From: Heterobilharzia americana
Taxonomy: Eukaryota; Platyhelminthes; Trematoda; Strigeidida; Schistosomatidae
Direction: 5' to 3'
Length of the DNA: 64,000 nucleotides
NCBI GenBank assembly: GCA_944470555.2
Contig: OX104127.1
Coordinates: 93,520,708 to 93,584,707, forward strand
The notes below the pieces were generated by a model, which did not search any database, was not told the origin of the DNA, and worked only from the letters and a program-made list of their open reading frames with translations. Within the stretch, counting starts at the first letter, position 1. Every line of letters starts with the position of its first letter. Positions 11,613 to 24,544 of this stretch are shown here, in pieces. A program made the position numbers and the translations under genes.

Positions 11613-11885
11613 ACAGTTCAATTCTTGAATATTCCGTCAACTCTGGACATTTTGCTCGACCATAGTTCTCCTTGAGTGTCATTCAATGATTTCCAATTGA
11701 TAAATATCTTTTTATTGGCCAGAAGAATGTGGACACCAGTTTAAAGAGGTAAACATAAAATCAGAAAATCTGAATTGACTTGTGAGTTCACTGCCAACAT
11801 GTGCCTTTTTTAGTGCCATGTGGCATCAGTAAAAATCTTATTATCTAAAATATTTTAGGGTTTGATGTATTTCGTTTGTTGATAG

Positions 11886-12104
11886 ATAAAATTGGAATCC
11901 AGGACACAGGTTCCCTAATGTTTCTGATATGTCAGCTGAATGTACCTAAATCTTTAGGCAGTATCAAGATATTCAAACAGTCAGTCATATGCCAGTATTT
12001 TGGTGTGACAGTCAATGGCAGCAGAAAACACTGCTTAGCCTTTGCCACTTTCATCCTCATTATTGTTACGATTAATGTTCGCTTTATTTATCTATTGTTT
12101 GTGG
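11886..12104 (+). CDS. Candidate exon, possible membrane segment
   Basis: An acceptor-like tttcgtttgttgatag ends at 11885, and a donor-like GTGG|GTAATA follows 12104. The frame between is open and continues to a stop at 12172. The peptide ends in a hydrophobic segment (LAFATFILIIVTINVRFIYL) that could span a membrane. No family recognised. A chance ORF is possible. Confidence 0.18.
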
Positions 12105-12459
12105 GTAATAAAAGAGGTATTTATTATCAAGATAAACTGATTTTAAAATGTTTCATTAAGAATCCATGTTAGCTAGAGAATCTTTCGATCAGGAGAGACA
12201 TAGACAACTGCTTCTACATATTTAGTGGCTGTCTAAAGTAAAACTAGCAGAAACTTTGAAGAATTCACTCTGAGGCAGTTAGATATCACGGTTAGGATGT
12301 CACTATTCAGATACTGCCTTTGAGTTTAGTGCCTTATATTTTCTAAGATCTGTCAAGTAGTAACCATCATGTCAAAACTGTTCCTACCGTATTTTTTGTC
12401 TTGTTAATACAAAAGAAGGATTTGGGAAATTTAGTTGAGTACGACTTCATTTCAATTCA

Positions 12460-13576
12460 TTTATACAACTGCTCCAACACTATAAAATACCACAAACCTT
12501 TATCAACGTCATTCAGCAACTACATGAAAAGGCCACATGCCAAGTAATTCACAATGGGAAGCTCAGTGATGCCTTTGAAGTGAAGACAGGAGTAAAACAA
12601 GGCTGTCTACTATCACCCATGATATTCCTGATTGTGGCCGAATAGACTGGATCATTCAGTCAACCGTGAGGAACGAGGGGAGGAGGATACGCTGCACAGA
12701 TGAAAGCAGCCTAGAAGATTTGGATTTCGCCGATTATGATTTATGTCTAATGTCACACAAACTTGAAGATCTACAAGCAGAAACTAACAAGTTGACAGAA
12801 GAGACAGAACAGCGAAGGGAGACGGGAGTTCAAGTGAACGTAGAGAAGACAGGTGATGAAGATACTCAACCAACACCACCGCCAACAACAAGCTGCAATC
12901 AACACCAATGGGAGAAACTTAAAGAAAGTAGCCTCTTTCACTTATCTAGGCAGCACTGTTTCAACTACAGAAGGCAAAGATGAGGATGTCAAAGCAGTTA
13001 GGATGGGAAAAGCAAGACAAACGTTCACTAACCTGAAACCAGTGTGAAGATCTTCAGCACTCAGCACAAAGCATCAACAAGATCCGGATTTTCAACACTA
13101 ATTCAGTCAAGTTATTGCTTCTATATGGTTCAGAGACTTGGCGCGTTACGAAAGGCTTTTCCGGCAAACTACAGATATTCATAAACAACTGCCTACGCTC
13201 GTTACCGAAACTCAGATGGCCAGAAATAATAAGCAACAAGGAACTCTGGCCTGTCAACGAACCAACCAAGAAGCTATCGCTCAACCAATATGCACAAGGA
13301 AGTGTAGATGGACTGTGGACACACTGAGAAGATTGACTGGGGACATCACGCGCCAGGCAAGGCACTCGAGTGGAACCCAGATGGGAAACGATGAGTTGGG
13401 TGTCCGAGGTAAGGGTGATATGGAGGAGATGCTGTGAGAAAGAAATGAGAGCTTGTGAGCTGTCGTGTAGCCAGGTTTAAAAGATTTCAGAGAGCAGAAT
13501 GGAATGGAGACGTACTACTGAGCCTTATGTTCCACTAAGAACCCAAGGGACAAATAATAGTAATAATAATAGTGCA
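12460..13576 (+). mobile_element. RTE-like fragment R5 (RT end to 3' tail)
   Basis: A 5'-truncated copy. It holds the RT middle (IHNGKLSDAFEVKTGVKQGC at 12550-12605), DLDFADYDLCL at 12718 where the catalytic FADD has an inserted tyrosine codon, SFTYLGSTVSTTEGKDEDVK (12938-12990), and C-terminal blocks (MARNNKQQGTLA, TLRRLTGDITRQA). It ends with AACCCAAGGGACAAATAATA and a TAA run, the usual tail. It is older and more diverged than R1 and shows the tail of the family well. Frames are broken. Confidence 0.8.
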
Positions 13577-14339
13577 CCATGAATGTAGTCTGTAAATTGT
13601 GTCTGACATTTCATCTATAAAATCATAATGTTTTATTGTGTGAAACAAAATTTCGGAATAACTTTATTCAGAAGGCATCTGACCAGAGTAATATTCAGAA
13701 AGGATTTTCATTTTGAAAATAAATTTCAGACCTATGACTGAGTGTGAAACGTAGTAGCTGTCACATTGCTAATAAACTGTCAACAGTACATAAAAAAATA
13801 TGTCATTTGAAAAGAGTAAGAACACCAGCAGAAGTAGGTTAAAGGGAATCCATTTTATTTTGGTGGTATCTTATCGACTGCTCATAATCTAGAGTATCAA
13901 AGCATGTGATTCGTTTAAAATTCATCATACTTTAATTCACTGAAAGAAAACAGAATATCCGTCAGTAGTTAAGGCGGATAGAAATTGTCATAGTGTAGAG
14001 ATCAGTCATAACCTCAAATTCAAAGAAGGTTAATAAATGATAAATAATTGTCAGAATTATATGCATAATTGAAGACGTTGTTGGCTAGAAATTTCCCTGC
14101 TGCCGGGTTAAATTCACTGTGGTAGACAGTATGCTTTTTGCTTTGGTCAGAATTCGATAGGTATCTGTCTATGTTACCTCCTACAGTGTACATCAGTTTG
14201 CGCGTAGCTGATACAATAGAAGAAGAAGGTCACTTCCAGGTCAAGAAAATCTATGATATAGGCTGAAATACTTAACACCACACAGGAGCTTCAAGTTTCT
14301 CAGCAGGCTCGTTTCTATTTAGCCATTATGTCGGAAACC
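13577..14339. other. AT-rich non-coding stretch
   Basis: No gene or repeat recognised. Confidence 0.4.
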
Positions 14340-14450
14340 AGTGGTCCATATTTTCCAAGTGCACAGCCACAAACTAGGACGAAACAAGTCTTCAGTGTTA
14401 CCAGGTTTTTACAATGGTTGTTCAAATGATGTCTGTCCATGATAAAAACC
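14340..14450 (+). repeat. SINE-2 fragment with part of a hammerhead-like core
   Basis: Contains CCAGTGGTCCATATTTTCCA and ACTAGGACGAAACAAGTCTT followed by CAGTGTTACCAGG, which match the middle and tail of the SINE-2 copies at 16.4-17.1 kb. The CTGAGGAG half of the hammerhead-like core is deleted, but the GGACGAAAC...GTC half is better preserved here than elsewhere. Confidence 0.5.
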
Positions 14451-16394
14451 ACCATGGAATTAATAAATATCCACAAAAGTCCAAAATAAACTTTTGGAAA
14501 TAATTAGATTAGCTTGTCACAGGCTATTGACAAAAGCAATGATATGTGAGCTCTTTCAATAATGTTAGTTTAGTTACATAATATTACATAGTCTTTAATC
14601 ATTGGATCATTTATCAGTTAACTGACAAACATCATATCTTTTTAGAGAATATTTGTATGGGATAACTATAGTAATAATTTCAGCCATCTTTATTATTCAA
14701 GTCTTCTAATGTATGGTTCACAACATCTAGTTTCTGAAATGATAATTCCCCATCAAACTTAAGAAATTGTGTTACGCTTTCTACATTTTTCATGAATAAA
14801 ATTACTCTAAGTATAGGCAACTAGTGAAAATTGTTTAACTCAAGTGAATGTAAATTATGATTCACTAATTGTTGTCCTAAAACTGTTCAAATATATACCA
14901 CTACCTAATAATTAAACATTTTATCATCGTAAAATATTGACACTACTTTCAAGCTCATTAGATAGGGATGTTTCTGAAGGATACGCACACTTAATATGTC
15001 TCTTCAACTGCCTTGAAGGGATTCAACAGATCTTCACTTTTCACTTATAAAGTTTTTAAGTGATTCCGAATATTTAAGTAATTTTATTCTTCAACAGGAA
15101 ATGTTGATAAGCCATGTGAATGGACTGAAGTAACAAGTAATTTGATGATAGTTTCTTATGCACTACAAATCTTTTAGACATTAACTTAAGCCTTCGAGCT
15201 AACCTTTAGCTATTTATAGACTACGGTTAAAATTTTCACAAACCTTGGACCAAAATTTGTCAAATAAAAACTGTTTCCGGCCTCAATTGTAAGTAAACTG
15301 GTAAACAGCTTGTTTTTCTTCACTTTCTCTCTTAAGTATGATCATACAGACCTGTAAATGGGAATGCTATCAGTTTAATGAAATCTCTGTCAATCATACT
15401 AACTATACGTTCATAAAGATGTTTGTAAAACAGAAAATATTTATCGAAACAATTTTTTTACTATAATCTTTCCCATCAAAAAAGCACACATTAATTTCAA
15501 TTAGTTATAAGAACCATAATTCTGTAAACAATATTCTAAGCCTTTTCATGCAGATTACTCATTTAAAGCTGAACCGTCTGTCACTTTGTAGTATTAGAGT
15601 GTTTTAAGTTACAACATGAATGGAGAAACTTACTAGGATATTCACTGTAAAGCGTGTTGATATTACCTTATTTTTTACATTTTCAAATTTCTTTGGAAAC
15701 GTGTTGTTACTTTCGATCAAACAACCAATCAACAAAAGCGTGTTTCGTCAGAACAACTGTCAGTCTAACAAGTCATCAACAAAATATCTTTATAAGTCCC
15801 TATACATTGTTTATTCCATATTACTGCTTATTTTTTGTGTCATGTATGTTCAGACGAAAGAGTTTCCTATCCATATGATACTTCGGGGGATTAGATGAAT
15901 CAGCTGTTTTGTTATTATTCATTCAGTTAGTTTTCAACTTAGAACTATGTAAACATTTGATTTAGTGTTTGCATTTTCTCGAAGGAAGTTTTATTTCTTA
16001 TTTTTACCTGAGAAACAATTAATAGTTAGAAATGACTAAGTAGCATTTTAGGATCAGCTGCTCTAGAGAAATGAAACCCACTAAATTGAGTAAACTTGTT
16101 TTGTAAATATGACTAGAATTTATCAACCAATCCAATTGTGCATTTTATTCTTAATACTTTATATCTTTAAAACCTGATGAAGGAGCATAAACAACGTACT
16201 AAAAAAACTTTCGGATTTTATCTACTGGAATAAAAGGCAATACATAATAAATACTATATACATACAAGAAGGTATATATTAACTTATTTATTACATTTAA
16301 AAACAGTTATTCATGTGTGATATTTAGGGAATATGGCATGCAGTATTATTTTCTATTACTTTGAACGAACTTCAAGATATCTGAAATCCTCTAT
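14451..16394. other. AT-rich non-coding stretch
   Basis: No gene supported. A plus-strand frame at 15620-15898 (92 aa) is rich in F, S and K and looks like chance. At 16171 CCTGATGAAGGAGCATAAAC resembles the start of a hammerhead of the type found at PLE ends, but the second half is not convincing. Confidence 0.4.
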
Positions 16395-16668
16395 AATCAA
16401 CCAGTACAATGCAGTGCTGGAACATACACGAACACTTGTGTAAATACCAGATTTAATTTAGAGGTTTGTGGGGATTCAGTGATTTTTAAAGTTGGTATTC
16501 ATCACGGACTGAAATCATCTGAAGGAACTCTAGGAACCTGGGAGCACTAGACAGATGTTTCCTTCTAGAATGGGACTCCTCAGCTGTGCGCACTCATGGG
16601 ATCGAAACCAGGGCCTTCAGGTTCCGTCGCCAGCACGTTACCATTGAACCACTGAATCGGAATCCAGT
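16395..16668 (-). repeat. tRNA-headed SINE-2 copy
   Basis: On the minus strand: an A-box-like AGTGGTTCAATGGTAACGTG at about 16650-16630, a B-box-like GGTTTCGATCCC at about 16612-16600, then a hammerhead-like core (16595-16536), then a tail with TCAGTCCGTGATGAATACCA. It shares this tail with the copies at 16669 and 17060. The pol III-type head marks it as a SINE distinct from SINE-1. I do not recognise it as a named family. Confidence 0.6.
16536..16595 (-). ncRNA. Hammerhead-like core in SINE-2
   Basis: Minus-strand order: GCGCACAG, CTGAGGAG (matches the CUGANGA core), a stem II region with the self-complementary TTCTAGAA, GGAAAC, CTGTC and TAGTGC. The outer GCAC and GTGC can pair as stem I, and the cleavage triplet is GTC. 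Stem II at the core is poor because the expected C before GAAAC is missing. It is a likely relic. Confidence 0.5.
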
Positions 16669-16760
16669 GGTCCATATTTCCAACTGATATCAGTCCTTGA
16701 TGAGTACCAACTTGAAAAAACACTAGATCCTTACAAGCCCGCAAATTAAATTAATTGAGT
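16669..16760 (+). repeat. SINE-2 tail fragment
   Basis: ATCAGTCCTTGATGAGTACC and the following 50 bp match the tail of the adjacent minus-strand copy, in the opposite orientation. The two form an inverted SINE pair. Confidence 0.5.
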
Positions 16761-16904
16761 GCTCATTGGTGACTAGATTCGAGAGGCGATTCCTGAAGTT
16801 CCAATGAGAAATAATGGCCTGTGGGACAAACCTGGTGGCCATGAGGATAAATACTTATCGATGACATTAGGCGCTATGTCATGAACTGACAGAAGTTGGA
16901 AATA

Positions 16905-17130
16905 TGGACCACTGAATTACCACCCAGTGGCTCATTGGTAGCGTGCTGGTGACGGAACCTGAAGGTCCTGGGTTCAATACCTGGAGGGCGAGATAATGGG
17001 TGTGAACTTCTGAGGAGTCACACTAGAATGAAACAGCTATGCAGTGCTTCCAGGTTCCCAGTGTTCCTCGAACTGATGTCTGTTTATGATGAATACCAAC
17101 TTGGAAAATACAAGAATAGTTGAGGGGACA
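16905..17130 (+). repeat. tRNA-headed SINE-2 copy, plus strand
   Basis: A-box-like TGGCTCATTGGTAGCGTGCT at about 16928, B-box-like GGGTTCAATACC at about 16970, hammerhead-like core at 17001-17052, and a tail with TGTTTATGATGAATACCAAC. A short inverted match (GTTGGAAATATGGACCACTG at 16882 against 16665-16690) links it to the neighbouring copies. Confidence 0.6.
17001..17052 (+). ncRNA. Hammerhead-like core in plus-strand SINE-2
   Basis: CTGAGGAGTC is intact. It is followed by an ACACTAG loop, a degraded GAATGAAAC where GGACGAAAC is expected, and CTATGCAGTGC where GTC then CAGTGC is expected. Stem I and stem II are both weakened, so it is probably inactive. Confidence 0.45.
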
Positions 17131-17185
17131 AAGTCACTGCAGAATGCTCTCCTACAAATGCCTGAAACAATCAAGGTCACTGAAA

Positions 17186-17187
<2 letters not shown>

Positions 17188-17228
<41 letters not shown>
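17188..17228. repeat. (TA)n microsatellite
   Basis: An uninterrupted TA run of about 20 units. It generates an artefactual IYIYIY peptide in one frame. Confidence 0.95.
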
Positions 17229-17230
<2 letters not shown>

Positions 17231-19459
17231 AATATAAATTTTCTACACAGTTGTCTTTTCAGTACAGCTACTTAAAGGAATTAAATGACTATCAAGGGTG
17301 GAAAATGAAGGTTGCTATTCGAACATTTACAAACGTATCATGTTATTGAACGGAAAGTTATATTTTGTAGTGTATAAAAGTGAAACCAAAATGCATGGAA
17401 GTTAAAAATACCAAAAACATCTGGTGAGTAGTTTTCTATATCGCTAGTGAATGCCTCAGTTTAAATACTCATCTGTAAACGGTACAGCATCACCTGAGTT
17501 TCTGTTGTGGACTTACACGCTCGTTTGCATGAGCAGTGTTATGTGAGTCATATGTGCGTGACTACTTGGTAAAAATTCTCTCCTCAAATAATTGCTATTT
17601 TAACTCCTACATTTGATAACATACAGAATAGCCATGAGTATATAAAGTCTTGTGCTTCGCCTTTACCACTGTTATCTATTGACTCTTAGGGTACATACAA
17701 GAGAATTGGTCTTGCATATAGAGAATGAAAAGGGGAGCAATTCAATGACTAGAAGAAGCAGTCATTTATTCAGTCTTTTTCCTTCTGACCCGCCAGTTAG
17801 ACTAAATTTCTTTTACTCCTAAATGTTCTATTAAGTCCAGTGGTCAGAAACCACTTACTCTGATCTGTAGATTTCCCCGGCCAGTTCAAGGTGATCCAAA
17901 CATGGTACAGCAATGTCCCCATTTAAGGTCCAGCTCATCAGTAATGTACCCCGAAAAATTCAGCTGAGACAGCCGAATTGTTTCAATCAGATGAATCTGG
18001 CTAGCTCACTTGGATGGGACAATATACCTTAAATAAGATGACGAATTCGCTAGTGACGTAAAATTCACACGTCCTCGTGGACATTTCTTAATTCTAAGTA
18101 GCTTTTTCAATTGCCTAGCTGCGGTGTCAGCAGTCTTTCCATTGGAAAACACTCAGTCTACATCACAAGAAGTGATTTCTGACACAGACGTGCTAGAAAC
18201 TATAGAAATATACAACTGAACTAAACTGTACGCCTTAACAATGCTGATTTTTAGATTACTGAAAGGCTTGTTTGCCCTTTTCAATATGCATTTAAAGTAG
18301 TTATTATGTTATGAAGTGTTTTTGTGTTTTCGTGAATAATTAGCTTACTGTAAATGTTTACAAGTAATGGTTAGTCAAATGCTTTTTTTTCCATGTTTTT
18401 ATGATAATTAGAGAAAGTTCATCTGTGTCTTCTCTCTAAAGTGACGTTGCCACCAGCGTAGTTAAAAATCTGGTGCATTCTTTACCAAAAACTCATCTTA
18501 ATCACAAAAGCATAGTGAAAACAGGTGTTTCTTTATTAACTGAATTATTCAAGGGTTCCCAGTATATGTAAAACTCAACTGTCATAGCCCTGTCAGCAAA
18601 ATGTATACATCCCACCTATCACTTTACTCAGTGTGAGTTAACACAAGTATCGAACTCTTTCTTAGAGCAACTTACTTTTCTCAGCTGATTCTACAGCACT
18701 CATCTCTCCTTTGTTTCACATGTTGAATTAATTTCAGTTTGATGAACGAGACACTTATCGTTTTTATATTTTTAGAGTTACCTGAGGAGGAAGTTACTGT
18801 AAAAGATATTCATTGTTCATTCAAATGTTTTTTTGGGATATAACTCCCTCCACCATACAATGGTTTTCAAGTGTCAGCTTATAACTCAGAAAATAACATA
18901 GATTGCCAGTTTATTCAGGTAAGTTAAGTACGGATAGTACGAAATCGATTTATTTAGTGAGAGATCTCAACATAGTTCTCTTAAGAAATCAAAACATCCC
19001 GATCTGATCGACATTACAACTGTTGTCGAGATTGCTAGCATGAATCTGTACGTGGTATATCATATGGTATAAACAGAAGTATTCAGATCTTATTTTATGA
19101 TCTATTTGACATCACAAAAGGCACGATGCTTGCAGAAAATCTTGAAACAAGCCCAGTCGATCATCGGGAAATACAGAAGACGACTGCAGAGAAAAAGAAT
19201 TTTTCTTTTTGACAAAATCCTTCTTTTAGCTGTAAATTCGTGGATATATAGTAATGACAATGCGTTCCCGAGTAGTTTTTAATAGACTGAGAACTGCACT
19301 GTAGAGAAAAGTTGCGTAGTGTATTTAGGTTCTTAAAATGAGGAAGTAAAAAATGATTACAAAATAAAGTATGGTTACGTCTTAAGAGATGTTTCTAGAG
19401 TTATCGATATTCTACTATGGCTATGGCAACAAAGTAGATGGTTTAAACTTACAAATTGG
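17229..19459. other. Unclassified non-coding DNA
   Basis: No gene recognised. 17780-18060 is less AT-rich than its surroundings and has repeat-like texture (CCAGTGGTCAGAAACCACTT includes a short inverted repeat), but I cannot assign it to a family. The 61-aa frame at 19097 is unremarkable. Confidence 0.35.
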
Positions 19460-19860
19460 TGATGCTTTAGCTGTGCCCAGATGTCTCAGCCTTACTTCTC
19501 TCGAGTGGCTTGGCCGCACTTAATGCAAAATTTCGGAAATCTTATCAAAAGGAGCCGAGTATCTTGAATTTACTAGGTGTTCTGCCAAAGAGCTGAAGAT
19601 GCATTTTCATTCCTTCCCTGTTAACCAGGTTATGTAGTGTTCGTGGGTGCGTCGCATAAGCTGGCATATGGTTTGGCCAATGTATCTGGTTCCGCAGGAG
19701 CTAGTAAACTGGTATACAAACAGTGATGTGGCCCAATGCTCCAGTTTGTCTTTTGCCTACTGCAACTGATCATTTAATAGATGTGACCCTTCCACACCGG
19801 TAGCCAGCCAGAAATCGGTTGCTTTGAGCAACGTGGTTATCTGAGCTGAATCTAACTGAG
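19460..19860 (-). mobile_element. Penelope-like element GIY-YIG nuclease relic
   Basis: Translating the minus strand around 19720-19520 gives VYQFTSSCGTRYIGQT, then RRTHEHYITWLTGKE and LAEHLVNS. These are the GIY-YIG signature (Y...YIGQT), the Arg/His helix and the LAEH segment of PLE nucleases. Upstream (19840-19760) the linker reads NRFLAGYRCGRVTSIK. Stops interrupt it, and no RT domain lies next to it, so it is a 3' fragment. It belongs to a different PLE subgroup from 53.4-56.6 kb. Confidence 0.7.
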
Positions 19861-22800
19861 TACACTGCCCATAAGCTTGATGTCATAAAGTTTGGTGTTT
19901 ACGTTTCGTTGGCATGGTTAATGATTATTGACGACCAGTGTGAGTGGTTCAGAACTACTCATACTAGTCAGTAGCATATTTTTTTTAAAAATACCTACTT
20001 TTTGAAATGCTATTCTGTATGCAGTGTTGAATGTTCTCTAAGAAATCAAATGCATGACTATAGGAACCAGTGTTTAGAATTGGTTTTTCTCGCAACATCA
20101 AGCAGACTCATCCGTTAAATACAAAAGGATTTTTGCACTGAAAGTCCATAGTCTAGAGTAAACTGTGGTAGGTGATGACGCTTTCACAAATAATAAAATT
20201 ATAGAACCCCCATGGTGTTAAGCTTTTCAGGATTGGCGATTTTTCTGCAAGATGAAAAACATCATAGAAAATTTATTTTTTCGTTGTCATTTCAGCTCGT
20301 TCATTTCTTCTTCCGCAATAAGACAAACAAAGTGGTTTCAAAAGATGATTAATACAAACTTAGTACAATTTTACTATCAACAAACGTTCAAGAATAAAAG
20401 TGTATTTTTGAAATAAAAAGTCGCATGCTCAAACGGTAATAATTTATAAAAACTCATATTTACTCGACTTCTGACTGAAAATCCTGTATCAACCTTGATG
20501 ACTAAATTTCAACTTGAACTTCTATAAAATTTAACAATCGTCATTATTGATTACAAGCTGAATTTTACTGTTTACCAACCAATGAGTTAATGTGAATAAC
20601 AGATCAAAATTAAGAATAGCACTACCTTTAGGTTTTATGTAGTAAATATATTGAAAAGAACAAATCACAATTTTTCAGTTGATTTGAAATGTACCAGTCC
20701 ATTTGACAAAATCGAGTAACCCATGGATGCATTACGAAGAAGCAATAAAAGGTATTATATTCACACTAGAACTCTCTTTATTCACACTCGAATGTACTGT
20801 TGGCATTTTTCAAACCCTTAGTTCAATCATTCACAGTTGCATAAAGCGAAAGTGGGCACTTTCGCCTAGTTAACAATTTATCAGGCTGCTTAAAGAGAAA
20901 ACCACTTACAAATAAATGAATTCACTGACGTTTCCTACTCAAATCTTCACAGTTAACAGTGGTCCTACTTATTTAACGGTTGAAGCAGACATAAGATCTG
21001 CTATATGTAACACTATCATGTTGTTCAACTTGGGTGGTCATGCGACATAATAGTTAAGTGAAACAAAGTAGACTGCTGAGAAATATATTCAGGTAGTAGG
21101 AAGTAATCTCCATATTAGTCCCTATTCATGAAGAAGCTGGAGTCCAAAGTTGTTGTCGCCAATGCATCCATGATGGTGTCGAAAGTCAATGATTTCTTAT
21201 TTCTTTTTAAACCAGTCATGTTTCCATTTGGACAGTTAAGGGGCAATTAAGGCACATAATCACAACAGAATGCTTTTTTACAATGAAAAACATTTTGTTG
21301 TTGAAATATATATGTAGCTAAACTTTAAAAAAAACACAAATCTCATCAGCAACATGATCAGTTTATCTGGGATGTCACAAATAATTTCTGTGCATCACCT
21401 TGAAAAACAGTAGAGAAGATTGAAGTCTTGCATTCAGTTTGACTCTTAAACATAATCTGTTGTACATGAAGAATAAAATCTTATCTTTATACCAACTTGA
21501 AAATGAGCAGGTAGAAGGAATTCTAAAGAATTTTTCCTCTTATGAATCGGAGAGTTTGCATAAGAAGTCAATATATCCACTATCATCAAATTTAGGTAAT
21601 CAGAAATCGTCCAAATTCTGGAAGAAAACAGTACTCAATGAAGTGAACCTTTGGGCTATCATTAACGCTTTCTCATGCAATACATGAAAATTCCTCTTCT
21701 CTACAAACCAAAGATCCCATTGTTTTCAACCAGTCCTGGTAATTACAAAATTTCAAAACAATACGATTCCCTAAATTATCCTCCTTCGCTTAAACAAAAT
21801 TTATTATTTTCATAATTACAAATGTAAAGGTACTGTTCGGTTTACTTTGCAGGAGCTTTCTTGACATATTCGATTTTGCATTTTGGTTATCATTCAGATT
21901 CTAATACTCCCATTTTAGATTTCGCTTTTGTTTATTTCATATGAAATAATTATTCCATTTTGAATACAGACTACTTCTAAGTCTCCATATCACTGTTATA
22001 TCAGGTGTATATACTATCGCTTATTCATTATCTCTTTATCCTTCCTGTTTCAATTTGCAACACTTATTGGAGAAAGAAAAGTAAAACATTCAAATGACTG
22101 AAACTATCTCCTGCCTAACCGTTACGATAAACCTCCTTTTGTAATTCAACACCGTCTCTTCAGTTTTCCACTGAAGGCTGTTTTCGAGATGTTTGTCTTA
22201 CTATGCTATAAAAGAACATAAGTCATCTTTATAACAATACCGTTCTCCACATATATAAAAATTAATATAATAATTTCTTTATTAGACACAATATCTTGAA
22301 CATACAGAATTCTCTACAAGTATTTATTAACTTATAGTAATTGGCAATATGATTAACATATATAATATGGTGTATAAATAGACGTGAATAATAGAAGATT
22401 AACGTTTCAATCATAGATGATGACAGTGGAACAGCAGCCAATTACCAGTAGAATGTAGATTGACCAAAACCCAGTCCAAGAGACAATTGTTTCATGATTT
22501 GGATTTTAATTGCACTAGTTAAAATCTATGTAGACTTCCTGCTTGTCATCCTTGAAAACCTAAGAGAAGAATGTTATGAATAAATTGATACTAGGCATTA
22601 TTATAATGTGATTGTGACTCACAGATTGAGATGATTTATGTCTGACATGTTTCTGGTGTTCTCCAACCTTCGAAACTTGTTTCCTATGCATTCTGTCATC
22701 TGCCTAGTAGACTTCATCATCATTTACTTCTTATAAAAAAGAAAAACGTTCAGGTTGTTTTTTCGCAGAGATCCTAAGTAATAAGATTGAATCAACATAT

Positions 22801-22920
22801 TATGCATGTTTACAATGCACCACAAGTATTCTTTGGTAATTTTTCTAGATCACATAGAGGAGCGTTTTTATTCTGTTGATAATTTCCATCAAAATAATTT
22901 AATATTGCATTCCATAATCT
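19861..22920. other. AT-rich non-coding stretch
   Basis: No repeat recognised; only one weak exon candidate (21438-21593). Confidence 0.4.
21438..21593 (+). CDS. Weak candidate exon
   Basis: An acceptor-like ttgcattcag precedes an open frame rich in K, N, L and S (LTLKHNLLYMKNKILSLYQL onward). A donor-like TTTAG|GTAATC follows at 21594. No family recognised; the composition could also arise by chance in AT-rich DNA. Confidence 0.13.
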
Positions 22921-24003
22921 GAATTAACCTCGCCTAGTTTACTAGTTCAATAGTTTACTAGTCAATACAAATGCCCGGATAAAGAGGGAAGCTTGGGCAT
23001 AGGGTTAGAAACCCTTTCCCGTAAAACAAATACAATCCCTAAGGAAACTTCAAAGCACAGAGGAAACATAAAAAATAAAAATAAACCCACTCCTCTCTGG
23101 AATCGGGGAGACGAAATGATGCCGGTTGGTGAAAGCCTTCGGAAGACAGTTGGTTGATGTGTCTTCACTTTTCTCGATGAAACCAAAAGTAAGAATGGGG
23201 ACATGGGATGTCCACACGGTGTATAAACTTAGTGAGGCTGCCCAGGCTGCAAAAGAGATGAGAAGTGCTAGGCTAAGAATCTGCGAAAGCAGATGGAATG
23301 GAAGTGGACTCTCGAAACTGTCAACTGGAGATGAGAGTCAATAATCTACTCCGATATTGTCACCCAGACGACAACCACGAGCATAGCACACTGAGTTTTG
23401 TAGTGGATATGATGATGTCTCGAAGAGCATCGAAGGCTCTCTGTCATGCAGTGCGAACCAACCTCCTCCTCCTCCTCCAGGATCAGGAACATGACAGCAA
23501 GATGGATTCAGCTGAAAAGAAGGTAGGTTACAATCAAACGGTGCTGCACTACGCACCTACAAACAATGCAGATGAAGAGAAGATGGAGGAGTTCTATGGA
23601 CAACTGCAATCAGTACTGGACAAGAGCCCACTGCAGTAGGCGATATGAAAATTCTAATGGGTGAGATGACGTGAATGGCGAAGTGGGAGCAGTCAACACA
23701 GGAAGAGAACTCATCACGAGTCGAGAAGGATTCGGTGAAATGATGAATGAGAATGGAGAACTGTTTGCAGACTTCTATGCACTTAGTGATTTTGAGATTG
23801 GAGGTGGTAGTGTGTACAAGCGCGGTGACATTCAGAAGTCAGCGACATGAATTTGATTTCAACAGACACCAGGACACACTATGCTCAAGATCACACCGAA
23901 TTCATTTCAGTGTGAAGAAAGTGGAGACAGCCTACCGGATATAAGAGTGGGAGGAAAGACAAAAGATACTTCTATGACACACTTACAAGTTTAGCATAAA
24001 AGA
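22921..24003 (+). mobile_element. RTE-like fragment R2 (5' end, internally deleted)
   Basis: The copy starts with the full family 5' end (GAATTAACCTCGCCTAG...), runs almost base for base with R1 5045-5845 through the broken endonuclease, then jumps at about 23940 to sequence equivalent to R1 6366-6425 and stops near 24003. The stop codon after GDESQ, the frame change before YNQTVLHYAPTNN and the loss of the next block are the same as in R1. Lacking a 3' end, it was not left by simple target-primed insertion alone. Confidence 0.85.
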
Positions 24004-24544
24004 TGCTATTCACAGTTAGCAAGAAAAACTATCTTGTATACCACGGTAATCGCAAGATAATATATTGCTTATCATCTTATCTAACTAGCTATTTACTTCG
24101 ATGTGTAATGAATGAAGTACAAGGATTTTATTATTAACGTATTCACAATTCAGTTGATTTTTTTGCCTGATGTGTTACTGCCTTCCACCTACCCGTCAGT
24201 CAGCTTGATCTTTCCTAGTCAAAAAGTTTGTGATATAATGAAGGTCCAATATAAGTCTGATATGCACTGGGAGTAATTTACAGCGAACACATAGAAAACA
24301 CAAACACTAAGGGTAAAACTGCATGTTGTAATGACTTATCATATTTCATAGACAACAGGATGGGATGTATTAAACAAAAGAAGGGAAAAATGAAGACAAG
24401 CAACTGTATTATTGACAATACTTGTACAACAATAAAGAAGTAGCCAAATGTAAAGAAGTTCCTATGAAATAAAATAAATGTATAATTCTCAGTCAGATTG
24501 GGGGAAAACGGATCTTTCCTGTCAGTATACATTAAGCTGTGATT
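24004..24544. other. Non-coding stretch
   Basis: No feature recognised. A 173-aa minus-strand frame (24799-24278) crosses this and the neighbouring SINE and is judged spurious. Confidence 0.45.

Noticed and set aside
16171..16215. Hammerhead of the PLE-end type (CCTGATGAAGGAGCATAAAC)
   Set aside because: The core CTGATGA is there, but the GAAAC and cleavage triplet are missing, and stem II does not pair well.
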